Shown here one piece after another: positions 8,399 to 16,677 of a DNA stretch of 64,000 bases (positions are counted from its first letter, which is position 1; each line of letters begins with the position of its first letter). This DNA is from Microvirga aerilata (lineage in GTDB: Bacteria; Pseudomonadota; Alphaproteobacteria; Rhizobiales; Beijerinckiaceae). A program made the translations under genes and the position numbers. The stretch lies in assembly GCF_016743775.1 (NCBI RefSeq), contig NZ_JAEQMY010000007.1:1-64000 (forward strand), read 5' to 3'. The notes under the pieces were generated by a model. The model ran no database searches, was not told where the DNA came from, and saw only the letters and a program-made list of their open reading frames with translations.

Positions 8399-9424
8399 CT
8401 AATGTTTCGCTTGCCGCGCAAGCCAAGCCTCCGCCGCCGACCGGCCTTGATCCCGCAGATGCTGAAGATGCCCCCAGTCCGTGTTCATGAAGCTGAGCCC
8501 ACTCAAGCCATCAACATGATCCTCAGCAATCAGGTGGTGCAGCTTAAGACGTTGCAGCTTACGTCCGAGACTCGAGCCCTGCATGTCGCCTTCCCGGCAA
8601 AGCTGAGCCATCATCGACAAGGCTTCCAAATCTCTCTGTAGGGAGTTGCTGAAGGTGATCTGGTTCACCCGCTTATCGATAGCCCCTGAGGTTGTCGGTA
8701 AATCAGCATCGTTCGTGGGAATGATCTGCACGACCACCAAGTCCGATGCCCGTGTGGCGGTCACCAGCGGCATCAGCGGAGGGTTGGCCGCGTAGCCGCC
8801 GTCCCAATGCGGCTCGCCATCGATCAACACGGCCTGATGCAGTTGCGGCAGGCACGCCGAGGCGAGGACAACATCATAGGTCAACTCCTTGTTGCGGAAG
8901 AGCCGCAGCGCCCCGTCCCGGACCCGTGTCGCTCCAAGCAGCAGCCGCACAGGCGCTCGCCGGCACACGGCCTCGATGTCGACCTCGGTCGTGAGGATGT
9001 CCCGCAAGGGGCTCAGATCGAAGGGATTGAACTGGTAGGGCGACAGGTGCGACGTCACCCGCGTCAGAATGGGATTTGACGTGAGAAAGCGGCTATGACT
9101 GCCCACCTCGCTGACTTTGCGCCAGAACCGCTCCAGCGTAGCGCGCGCTTCCGCGGCACCACCCTGCGCCAAGCCGGAGGCGAGCAGCACGGCGTTCATG
9201 GCGCCCGCACTGGCGCCGCTTACGACATCGAAGGACACGTCCTCCTCCAGAAACCGGTCGAGCACACCCCACGTGAAGGCGCCGAAGGCACCCCCACCCT
9301 GGAGCGCAAGCGAGATCCGCCTTGGCCTGGTTCCCGCTGTCTTGAGTCGGGAAGACCGGGCCGGCGGCAGAATGCCTGTCTGTGCAAGCGGAAGCGGCTC
9401 TGTGATGGGATTGAGAAGGTTCAT
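8399..9424 (-). CDS. Patatin-like phospholipase
   Basis: 341-residue Ser-Asp dyad lipid acyl hydrolase. The oxyanion loop GGGAFG (residues 43-48), nucleophile elbow GASAG (Ser72) and the catalytic Asp in WDGGY (Asp208) are all present, so it should be active. The start was taken at ATG 9424 because GGAGG lies 5 bases upstream; an ATG four codons earlier has no such site. No signal peptide is evident, so it is probably cytosolic or an injected/peripheral enzyme. It stands alone between the two Crp-DUF6894 modules. Its natural substrate cannot be inferred. Confidence 0.9.
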   Translation of the reverse strand: MNLLNPITEPLPLAQTGILPPARSSRLKTAGTRPRRISLALQGGGAFGAFTWGVLDRFLEEDVSFDVVSGASAGAMNAVLLASGLAQGGAAEARATLERFWRKVSEVGSHSRFLTSNPILTRVTSHLSPYQFNPFDLSPLRDILTTEVDIEAVCRRAPVRLLLGATRVRDGALRLFRNKELTYDVVLASACLPQLHQAVLIDGEPHWDGGYAANPPLMPLVTATRASDLVVVQIIPTNDADLPTTSGAIDKRVNQITFSNSLQRDLEALSMMAQLCREGDMQGSSLGRKLQRLKLHHLIAEDHVDGLSGLSFMNTDWGHLQHLRDQGRSAAEAWLARQAKH

Positions 9425-9731
9425 GTCTGCCTCCATAGTGCCGCGGGTTATAGTTGTGTTGATCGGTGGTGCAGCACGGCCGATCGGATGAACAAGCCCG
9501 ACAGGAGCACTGTGAACGTCTGAGATGACCAGCAGTTGCTGCATTGCAGCATAGGCTCGGCCGCAGGCTGCACTGCACAATAAGCATGGAACAAAGGGCA
9601 CTGCTCAGGTCAGTGTCACAAGGAGGCGAGGCCTGATGTAATTTGAGGCAACACGTCTATTGGGCATGGGCCTCTTGGCCGGACAGGCGCTTCCGCTACT
9701 TCAAGGATGACAGGGCTCAGGAGGCTGGCCC

Positions 9732-10466
9732 ATGGCAAATCTGCTTACCCGCAAGCTGGAGGCGTTCGGGCCTCTGCCGGATGCCGACCGCCTCCTCCTG
9801 GATGATGTCATCCGCTCTGCCCGGGCGGTTGGCCCGCGGACGGATCTGATCCGAGAGGGCGACACGCCAAGTGATGTCAACCTGATCCTGGAGGGCTTCG
9901 CCTGCCGCTACAAGGTTCTCCCGACCGGCCGCCGGCAGATCATGGCTTACTTGGTGCCAGGCGACTTCTGCGATCTTCATGTGTTCATTCTGAAGACCAT
10001 GGACCATACCATCGCCACCCTGTCCGCCTGCACGGTGGTAAAGATCCCCCGCGCGCGCATTCTGGAGCTGATGGAGAGGCCTGCCCTCGCGCGGGCATTC
10101 TGGTGGGCCGCACTGGTCGATGAGGCGACCTTACGCGAGTGGCTGGTGAACATCGGTGCCCGCCGATCTGAGCAACGCGTTGGCCATCTTCTGTGCGAAT
10201 TGCTGCTGCGCCTGCAAACGGTCGGGCTGACGAACGGCAACCAATATGAACTTCCGATCACCCAGGGCGAGCTGGCCGACACCGTGAGCCTGACAGGGGT
10301 GCACGTGAACCGGATCCTTCAGCGATTGCGGGCGAGTGGACTGATTACCCTGAAAGGCAAAAACCTTGTCATTCTTGATGTGGAGCGGCTGATGGCCCTC
10401 AGCGGCTTCAATTCGAATTACCTGCATCTGGCCGAGCAGGACGGCTTCCGGGAACAAAGCCTCTAG
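9732..10466 (+). CDS. Crp/Fnr family transcriptional regulator, copy B
   Basis: 244 residues, about 82 percent identical to copy A at 4942-5676, with the same effector beta-roll and C-terminal helix-turn-helix (ITQGELADTVSLTGVHVNRI). It has no FNR-type N-terminal cysteines. The start is supported by CAGGAGG 7 bases upstream. Differences from copy A include changes inside the recognition-helix region (TTGLTS against VSLTG-type residues), so DNA targets may have diverged. It is convergent with a DUF6894 gene and the two overlap by 4 bases at their stops, exactly as in copy A. Confidence 0.92.
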   Translation: MANLLTRKLEAFGPLPDADRLLLDDVIRSARAVGPRTDLIREGDTPSDVNLILEGFACRYKVLPTGRRQIMAYLVPGDFCDLHVFILKTMDHTIATLSACTVVKIPRARILELMERPALARAFWWAALVDEATLREWLVNIGARRSEQRVGHLLCELLLRLQTVGLTNGNQYELPITQGELADTVSLTGVHVNRILQRLRASGLITLKGKNLVILDVERLMALSGFNSNYLHLAEQDGFREQSL

Positions 10467-10708
10467 GATGTTCCAGGATCGAGTTTCTCCTCGGCCGAGA
10501 AGCGGAGCACGAACAGGACCTGGTCGCTCTCGTCAGTGACTTCGAGCTTCCATTCGGTGCCGTTCCAGAACTTGGCACCCCTGTCGCGCAGGATCTCACC
10601 GCTGGTGCGGATCGCCTGATCCTGGGCTGCGTAGATGTCAGGCAGTTCCGTGCCCTCGGCGTCGCGAACCGAGGAGCCGTCGTTCATATAGAAGAAGTAG
10701 CAGGGCAT
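10463..10708 (-). CDS. DUF6894 family small protein, copy B
   Basis: 81 residues beginning MPCYFFYMNDG, closely similar to copy A (shared EGTELPDIY, AQDQAIRTSGE and GAKFWNG). Function unknown. I chose the ATG at 10708 by alignment with copy A, although the frame stays open 13 codons further upstream. Its TAG stop overlaps the Crp copy B stop in the sequence CTAG. Sequence upstream (GGGATGCTCCTC, then GGCGGGAGC) matches the corresponding region of copy A, so the whole module including its promoter was duplicated. Confidence 0.85.
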   Translation of the reverse strand: MPCYFFYMNDGSSVRDAEGTELPDIYAAQDQAIRTSGEILRDRGAKFWNGTEWKLEVTDESDQVLFVLRFSAEEKLDPGTS

Positions 10709-10860
10709 GGGATGCTCCTCAGCCCATAAGGCGGGAGCATGTCGCATCTCTCATTTGGCAACAGACCGAACTCCTGGCCACCGATGATTTCCATATGGGA
10801 TCACACGGATCCGAATGCGAGCGGCGCCATCCAGGCAAGGACAGGCCTGCGTTTCGGAAA

Positions 10861-11067
10861 TTATCGGGCAGTGACGAACAGCACCTGCCCAACAGCATCG
10901 GTGACCACCAGGATCTGGTCTGGCTCGATCCGGCCTTCGATGATTTCTATCCACACCGCCGCGGCCCGGTCCGGGTCGGGAGCCAACTTCAGGTCTGGCA
11001 GATCGAGCCCGATGGGGTCCCACATCATCCTGTCGCCGATGCGATGGTGAAAGAAGTAACGTGGCAT
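10861..11067 (-). CDS. DUF6894 family small protein, short form
   Basis: 68 residues starting MPRYFFHHRIGDRMMWDPIG, with the family's N-terminal strand and the C-terminal strand pair DQILVVTDAVGQVLF. It is shorter than the copies beside it and less similar to them. It lies in the same leftward orientation, about 150 bases upstream of copy B, so the two could be co-transcribed. Function unknown. Confidence 0.75.
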   Translation of the reverse strand: MPRYFFHHRIGDRMMWDPIGLDLPDLKLAPDPDRAAAVWIEIIEGRIEPDQILVVTDAVGQVLFVTAR

Positions 11068-11365
11068 GTGGCCTCCCCGGGTTCATGCCACAACCGTCCT
11101 GCGGTATTGGGAGCGCGTCTATGATCCAGATTAGATTTTGGAGCAGTGGAGTGTCGACTAACGCATAAATTTGCGGCCACGCTTAATCCAGATCAGAGCG
11201 GCCAGCACACAGATCGGGTAACCAGACGTTTAGTGCCATCAAGACCTGTTAGCTTCTGAGCCCTGATTCCTGCTGGGGTGGGAGTTTGGATCGCCGTTGT
11301 GACTTAGTGAGCAATCTCTTGGGGAAAGGTCCTTAGGCGCGACCCGTGAGAAGGAGGCAAGCCAG
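11068..11365. other. Divergent intergenic region between DUF6894 and a small gene
   Basis: About 300 bases between two divergently transcribed small genes; promoters for both must lie here. I see no clear -35/-10 pair, repeat or RNA gene. A strong AAGGAGG at 11351-11357 is the ribosome-binding site of the rightward gene. Confidence 0.4.
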
Positions 11366-11617
11366 ATGCCTCAGAATGAAGACCAAGTGTCAGGCTCCGT
11401 TGAAGGTCTGCCGCTGCCTGCGCAAGCCCGAAAGGCGCGCACACGAGAGCACATCGAGGCGATCATCCGGCGCAGGGCCCCTGTGGAGCAGTTTAAGCAG
11501 ATCTCGAAAACAGACCGCAAGACGGGCCAACGAGGGCCAGAAGAGATCAGTCGCGTCACGCTGTTCGAACCACAGGGCAGCGACGAGACCCAGTTCCTGA
11601 GCCCCTGGTGCGCATAG
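11366..11617 (+). CDS. Small hypothetical protein, 83 residues
   Basis: Not recognised. The start is well supported by AAGGAGG 8 bases upstream. The product is highly charged (ARKARTREHIEAIIRRRAPV then EQFKQISKTDRKTGQRGPEE) with no membrane segment or signal peptide, suggesting a small soluble, perhaps nucleic-acid- or protein-binding factor. It precedes the AI-2E transporter gene by 120 bases in the same direction and could share its transcript. Confidence 0.6.
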   Translation: MPQNEDQVSGSVEGLPLPAQARKARTREHIEAIIRRRAPVEQFKQISKTDRKTGQRGPEEISRVTLFEPQGSDETQFLSPWCA

Positions 11618-11737
11618 GTGTGCTGAACTTGCAGCCTCCATTCTGATGGGATGATCCAAGATCCCGTACAAGGGAGCGGATCCAATGAGCCAAGGCCGGA
11701 TTGTCCTGTGAGCAGCCTGAGCTGAGAGCACCGTATC

Positions 11738-14125
11738 ATGGCTGGCCCGGCCCTTCCCCCACCCGTTGCACAGCCCGCGAGCTCCCCTCTTCTGACCGCT
11801 GGCGGTATCGTCCTGGCCATCGGAGGGCTTTACGTCGGCCGAGACATCTTCATCCCTTTTGCCCTCGCCATACTCCTGAGCTTTGCGCTTACACCTTTGG
11901 TCAATTGGCTCCGGCGCCTGAAGCTACCCCGGATCGCCGCGGTGCTGATTGCCGTCACCCTTGCCTTCATCGCCATCGGCGGCATTGGCTTCGTTGTTGG
12001 CAGTCAACTTGTCCAACTCGCCAACAACCTACCGTCTTACCAGACGACTATCACCCAGAAGATCCGATCCTTGCAGCAGTCGGCAACCGGCGGCGGTGTT
12101 GTTGAAAGGGTCACCACCACGATCCAGGATCTCGGCAAGGAAATCTCCGGCGAGGGGCGACCCGAGGACAAGCCGGCGCAGGCACCCGGCTCTGCGCTCG
12201 GCGGAAGCACACCGCAGGAACCGATCACTGTTAGGCTGGAGCCTCCCGGCCCCCGCCCGCTGGAGATGATCCAGACTATCGTTGGCCCTCTGCTGGCGCC
12301 GCTCGCGACCGCCGGCCTGGTCATCATCTTCGTGATTTTCGTGCTGCTCGAGCGGGAGGATTTGCGCGACCGCTTCATCAAGCTTGCCGGAGCAGGCGAT
12401 CTCCAGAAGAGCACGCAAGCCATCAACGATGCGGCCGCCCGGGTCAGCCGCTATCTCCTGATGCAGCTCCTGGTGAACCTGACCTACGGGGTTCCCATCG
12501 GGCTTGCCCTTTACTTCATCGGCGTACCAAACGCGGTGCTATGGGGCTTGCTCGCGGCAGTGCTGCGGTTCGTTCCCTATCTCGGTCCCTTTTTGGCAGC
12601 CCTCTTCCCCATTGCCCTTTCCATTGCGGTCGATCCCGGCTGGACCATGCTGTTCTGGGTCGTCGGACTATTCCTCCTGGCGGAGCTCGTCAGCAACAAC
12701 GTCATCGAGCCGTGGCTCTACGGCTCCAGCACGGGCCTGTCGTCGCTGGCCATTATCATGGCGGCGATTTTCTGGACGACCTTGTGGGGTCCGGTCGGGC
12801 TGTTCCTGGCAACACCTCTCACGGTCTGCCTGATCGTCATTGGCCGCTACGTGCCGCGTCTCGAGTTTCTAGGCATCCTCCTGGGCAGCGATCCGGTTCT
12901 TGCACCGGAAGAGCGTCTCTATCAGCGTCTTCTCGCCGGCAATCTGGAGGAGGCAGTCGAACTGGCCGAGGACTACGTCGACGAACACTCCTCGCGTGAG
13001 TTCTACGACAATGTCGCCATCCCCGCTCTTCGCTTGGCAGAGAACGACCGCCAACGCAGCACCACGGACACCAATTACAGACGTCTCGTTGCGGATACGG
13101 CAATCTGTGTCGTCCGGGAGATCGAGGACCACGTTCGGGAAAAGGCAGCCTCCGGCGACCAAGCGAATGCAGGGAGCGGCAAGGACGACTTGCCGTCTGC
13201 GGGTGAGGCGCAACAGCCGTCGCTCCTCTGTGTGGCCGGGCGCACGGAGCTTGATCGTGCGGCGGCCGAGATGATGGCGCAGGTGCTCGGGGAACGCGGC
13301 ATTGGTGCGCGTGCCCTGCCGCCAATCGCCGTCAGCCAAGGGGCCCTGGAGCAGCTCGATCTTCAGGGTGTGGACGTCGTCTGCCTATCCTATCTCCACC
13401 CACAGCCGCAGGTGTATGCCCGGTATATCTGCCGTCGCCTCCGGCGCCGGGCACCCCATGTGAAGCTCGCAGTCTGCTGCTGGAACCCAGCGCCGAGCAC
13501 AGAGCAGACGGATGCGCTCGCGAACCAGATGGCGGCTGATGCGGCATTCAGCTCACTGGAAGCGTGGATCAACCAGGTGCACGCATGGCTCTCCCGCACG
13601 ACATCCGCTGCTGGAACGCCCCCGATCTATCCCGCCACGGAGCAAGAGCAGCTTGTTGCGCTGCACGACCTCGGCCTGACCTCCGTGAGCGCACGGAGCT
13701 TCGACGAGATCTCCAGGAAAGTCGCCCAGGCCTTTGGCGCGCCGATCGCCCTCGTGTCGCTGGCCGACGAGGTCCCCCATCCCAGGGATGAAGCAACCGG
13801 TACCCCCGTGAGTCACCAGGCCACTGGGTACTCCGCTCACGGGTCGTTGGATGCATACGTCGTAGCGGCGAACGAGGTGATCGTGTCCGAAGATGTCACC
13901 GAGGACCCCCGGTTCGCCGACGATCCGCTTGTTCTGGAGAAGGGCATCCGTTTTTATGCCGGAGCTCCATTGCGGACGTCTTCCGGGTTAGCCGTTGGTT
14001 GCCTCTCCGTTATCGACACCAAACCGCGCGAATTCCCGGAACCCGACCGCCAACGCCTTCAGGAAATGGCTGACGAGCTGGTGGCTATCCTCGGCCAGGG
14101 ACAGCCTTCAAGCATGGCCGTATGA
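11738..14125 (+). CDS. AI-2E family (PerM) permease fused to a soluble domain and a GAF domain
   Basis: 795 residues, more than twice the usual AI-2E permease length. Residues about 15-390 are the permease: several hydrophobic helices, a periplasmic loop (100-170) and the family signature region AVLRFVPYLGPFLA and VIEPWLYGSSTGLS. After a charged helical segment (400-480) comes a Rossmann-like stretch (PSLLCVAGRTELDRAAAEMM, VDVVCLSYLHP, residues 495-590) resembling the fold of B12-binding/receiver domains. A C-terminal GAF domain follows (640-790, FDEISRKVAQAFGAPIALVS and GIRFYAGAPL). The transported compound is unknown; a role as transporter-coupled sensor is inference. It neighbours a convergent histidine kinase. 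Confidence 0.88.
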   Translation: MAGPALPPPVAQPASSPLLTAGGIVLAIGGLYVGRDIFIPFALAILLSFALTPLVNWLRRLKLPRIAAVLIAVTLAFIAIGGIGFVVGSQLVQLANNLPSYQTTITQKIRSLQQSATGGGVVERVTTTIQDLGKEISGEGRPEDKPAQAPGSALGGSTPQEPITVRLEPPGPRPLEMIQTIVGPLLAPLATAGLVIIFVIFVLLEREDLRDRFIKLAGAGDLQKSTQAINDAAARVSRYLLMQLLVNLTYGVPIGLALYFIGVPNAVLWGLLAAVLRFVPYLGPFLAALFPIALSIAVDPGWTMLFWVVGLFLLAELVSNNVIEPWLYGSSTGLSSLAIIMAAIFWTTLWGPVGLFLATPLTVCLIVIGRYVPRLEFLGILLGSDPVLAPEERLYQRLLAGNLEEAVELAEDYVDEHSSREFYDNVAIPALRLAENDRQRSTTDTNYRRLVADTAICVVREIEDHVREKAASGDQANAGSGKDDLPSAGEAQQPSLLCVAGRTELDRAAAEMMAQVLGERGIGARALPPIAVSQGALEQLDLQGVDVVCLSYLHPQPQVYARYICRRLRRRAPHVKLAVCCWNPAPSTEQTDALANQMAADAAFSSLEAWINQVHAWLSRTTSAAGTPPIYPATEQEQLVALHDLGLTSVSARSFDEISRKVAQAFGAPIALVSLADEVPHPRDEATGTPVSHQATGYSAHGSLDAYVVAANEVIVSEDVTEDPRFADDPLVLEKGIRFYAGAPLRTSSGLAVGCLSVIDTKPREFPEPDRQRLQEMADELVAILGQGQPSSMAV

Positions 14126-14247
14126 AGGTCTGCTTCAGTTCCCTCGTGGGAGAAGTCAGCTTATGTCAGCCCGGTGCCAGACTCTGCCCTCACGGAGTTG
14201 ATCGTCGCCTGAGGGTGATTGGGATGCCTCTTGTCGACCGGATCGGC

Positions 14248-15441
14248 TTACGATCCAAGCTTGGCTGGAAAGCGCACGGCAATCCGCGTCCCGCGGTCGC
14301 CCTCGATGGTCAAGGTACCATTGAGACTTCGGGCCATGCCCTCGATCAGGCGAATGCCCATGGACCCTTGGCGCCGAGTGGTAGGAAGGCCCACGCCGTT
14401 GTCCTCAATGGAGAGAAGCACGTCATCCCCTTCCTGGTGCAGCCCGACGCGAACCGCACCCCGCCGCTTGTCGGGAAAGGCATGCTTGAGAGCGTTGGTG
14501 ATCGCCTCGCCGGCAATCAGGGCTACGTTGATGGCCCGATCGACATCCAGAGTGATGTCATCGGCGTCGCTGACCAGTTCGATGCGATGATCCTCCGGGT
14601 TCCGGAGATGGCCGAAGTTCAGGCACAACTCCGTCAGGTAGCCAGCCATATCAACCGACTGCACGTCGTTGCTGTCTTGGCGGTAGAGGAGTTCGTGAAT
14701 GCGGGCAAGGTGGTCGAGCCGCTGGATGGCGTTTTCCAAGGCCTCCGAAACACCGGGATCGCCCTGGCGGGCCATCTGAAGGCGCAGCATCGAGATTGCC
14801 ATGGTGATGCTGTTCTTGGCCCGGTGGTTGACCTCGTGCAGCAGCACGCTCCTTTGACCAAGAAGCTTGTCTTTCTCCCGAACGCTCTCCGTCAGGACGC
14901 CCTCCAGGGCACGTCGGCGATCCAGTTCGGTCTGAAGCTCCTGGGTTCGTTCCTTGACCCGGCTCTCCAGCACCTCGTTCAAGCGCCGAGTGCGGCGCTC
15001 GGCCCTGACGCGGCGGGTGATGTCCCAGAACGATGCGAAGTGCTGGATCACGCGGCCCTGGTCGTCGTGGACAGGGCTGACGAACTGTGCGGCCCAGACC
15101 TCCCGGCCGTCCTTGGCCCGAAGCTGGACCTCGAGGTTGAGGGCCTCATCAGCTATCATGGCGGACCGGATGAGCCGCTCCACCTCGGGATCGGCGTCGG
15201 GATCTGCAAGAAAGAAGTAGTTCTGGCCCAGGACCTCCTCGCGCGAGTACCCGAAGAGGTCAATGAAGGACTGGTTCACATAGACGATGGGATTGCCGCT
15301 CACCGTGGGATCGGTGACCACCATGGGCATGCGGGTGGCCTCGACCGCGGCGACGAACGGGCCACCGCCCCGCTGAAAGACATTGACCCGATCTTCGGCT
15401 CTTCCCTGATCGGCATTGGTGGCTTGTGGGCCAGGCTCCAA
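14248..15441 (-). CDS. PAS/LOV-like sensor histidine kinase, HisKA_2 (HWE-related) type
   Basis: 397 residues. Residues 28-145 align with LOV photosensors (AVEATRMPMVVTDP, NPIVYVNQSFIDLFGYSREE), but the adduct site GxNCRFLQ reads GQNYFFLA (72-79): the photoactive cysteine is Tyr75. A coiled coil (145-195) leads to the HisKA_2 phosphoacceptor LLHEVNHRAKNSI (His206) and an HATPase_c domain (GEAITNALKHAFPD, ENGVGLP-like EDNGVGLP). Kinases of this class feed response regulators such as PhyR. The start is uncertain: no ATG fits, and the TTG at 15441 follows an in-frame stop closely. Soluble, without membrane helices. Confidence 0.88.
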   Translation of the reverse strand: MEPGPQATNADQGRAEDRVNVFQRGGGPFVAAVEATRMPMVVTDPTVSGNPIVYVNQSFIDLFGYSREEVLGQNYFFLADPDADPEVERLIRSAMIADEALNLEVQLRAKDGREVWAAQFVSPVHDDQGRVIQHFASFWDITRRVRAERRTRRLNEVLESRVKERTQELQTELDRRRALEGVLTESVREKDKLLGQRSVLLHEVNHRAKNSITMAISMLRLQMARQGDPGVSEALENAIQRLDHLARIHELLYRQDSNDVQSVDMAGYLTELCLNFGHLRNPEDHRIELVSDADDITLDVDRAINVALIAGEAITNALKHAFPDKRRGAVRVGLHQEGDDVLLSIEDNGVGLPTTRRQGSMGIRLIEGMARSLNGTLTIEGDRGTRIAVRFPAKLGS

Positions 15442-16163
15442 TTCCTCATGCTCCCGTTTGCCGCCCTGAGGTAACGCCTATAGGCCAAGCTCGTTCATTG
15501 ATACCATACGCCTCGGCCGCAGCCGAAGCTCCGCCAGCAGGCACGCTGCGAAGCTTGTCGGTTCTTTCAAGGAGATCCTGTCTAGTGCGATCAAGAAGGT
15601 CTGGTCGCCGCATTGCCGCGAGGGCCCGCGCCTCAGGGTCAACGCGACCATGTGTATCGCGCCACGGCTGCCAGGTCCCCCGTCAACGATATCCCCGGGA
15701 AGATGACACGGGGCTCCTGTCTGCGGCGGTGCGCTCATTGACACCAAAGCCGGCTGCCGCCTCTCGAATGAAGTGACCTCGTCCAGGAGACGGCAGATCG
15801 TTCTTGCCGACTACCGGAATGTCTGTTGTGGGCCAATCTTTCACATTCCGACTACTTAACGAACGTCCGCTCTTGAGCGCTTAAGTGGACCAAGCGCTTA
15901 CATCTCAGGAGTGCCACTACCGGACCTTCATGGTAATGCGTTCAGAACGGCGCGTAACGCTGTTGGCTGAACTCGTGCCTAACGCCAGGGTTTCACGTGT
16001 TTGGCACAGGCGACCTGTGTATGGGATTTGTGGAGCCAGAGTCACGACATAGGTCAAGTGACTGAATTAACATACATTAAATGGCGAACATATTCATCGC
16101 CTCTGATGAACAAACGGCTTCTCCTGTAGTTCGTAAGCATCAAGCAAAACAGGAGATATTGCG
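15442..16163. other. 720-base intergenic stretch
   Basis: No gene, repeat or RNA structure that I can support. Short open frames here lack ribosome-binding sites and family features. The right end carries AGGAGA (16151-16156), the ribosome-binding site of the next gene, and is AT-rich around 16060-16110, consistent with a promoter. Confidence 0.45.
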
Positions 16164-16412
16164 TTGCGTCGCTTTTACTTTGACGTGTTGGACGGGGACA
16201 GCTTCACCCGTGATGATGAAGGCCTCAAGCTGGAGGATCTGAATGCCGCCGAGGTCATGGCCATCCAGGCTGCATCCGAGATCGGCCACGAGAGCCTCCC
16301 GAAGCGCCGCAGCCCTGAGATCTGTGTGCGGGTCAGGGACGAACAGGGCGAACCGGTGCTCTCCGTAGCAGTAGCCATGACGGTTCGCCGGAAGGCGCTC
16401 GCGGACGCGTAG
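16164..16412 (+). CDS. DUF6894 family small protein, TTG start
   Basis: 82 residues, MRRFYFDVLDGDSFTRDDEG, with the family's RxYFDxxDG strand and D-D-E-G-x-x-L motif, and a C-terminal strand (EICVRVRDEQGEPVLSVAVA). The start codon is TTG, chosen because AGGAGA sits 7 bases upstream and the family start aligns there. It is the fourth family member in 12 kb, and the only rightward one. Function unknown. Confidence 0.8.
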   Translation: MRRFYFDVLDGDSFTRDDEGLKLEDLNAAEVMAIQAASEIGHESLPKRRSPEICVRVRDEQGEPVLSVAVAMTVRRKALADA

Positions 16413-16677
16413 GGCACTGCCACGCCGATTACCCCGTCTGATGCCTGTCCTGTGATCCTGATTATCGCGGATAAGCCGCTGGTGCGCATGGTCAATGCCG
16501 ACGCTCTCGATGAGGCTCCGTCTGGCCTCGCCCACCGTTATACCGGAGCAGGGCTCCAGCAGAACCTCTGCACTCGCTCGTAAGCCTGGGCAATCATCAG
16601 TGTGAGGGAAAGCAAGGGAACCTCCCACAGGCTGACACGTTCGCCCGCACGGCCAGGCTCTGACAGCGGAGTTCCCC

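Noticed and set aside
14122-15474. 450-codon rightward frame over the histidine kinase
   Set aside because: Antisense shadow; the leftward strand encodes clear PAS, HisKA_2 and HATPase motifs.
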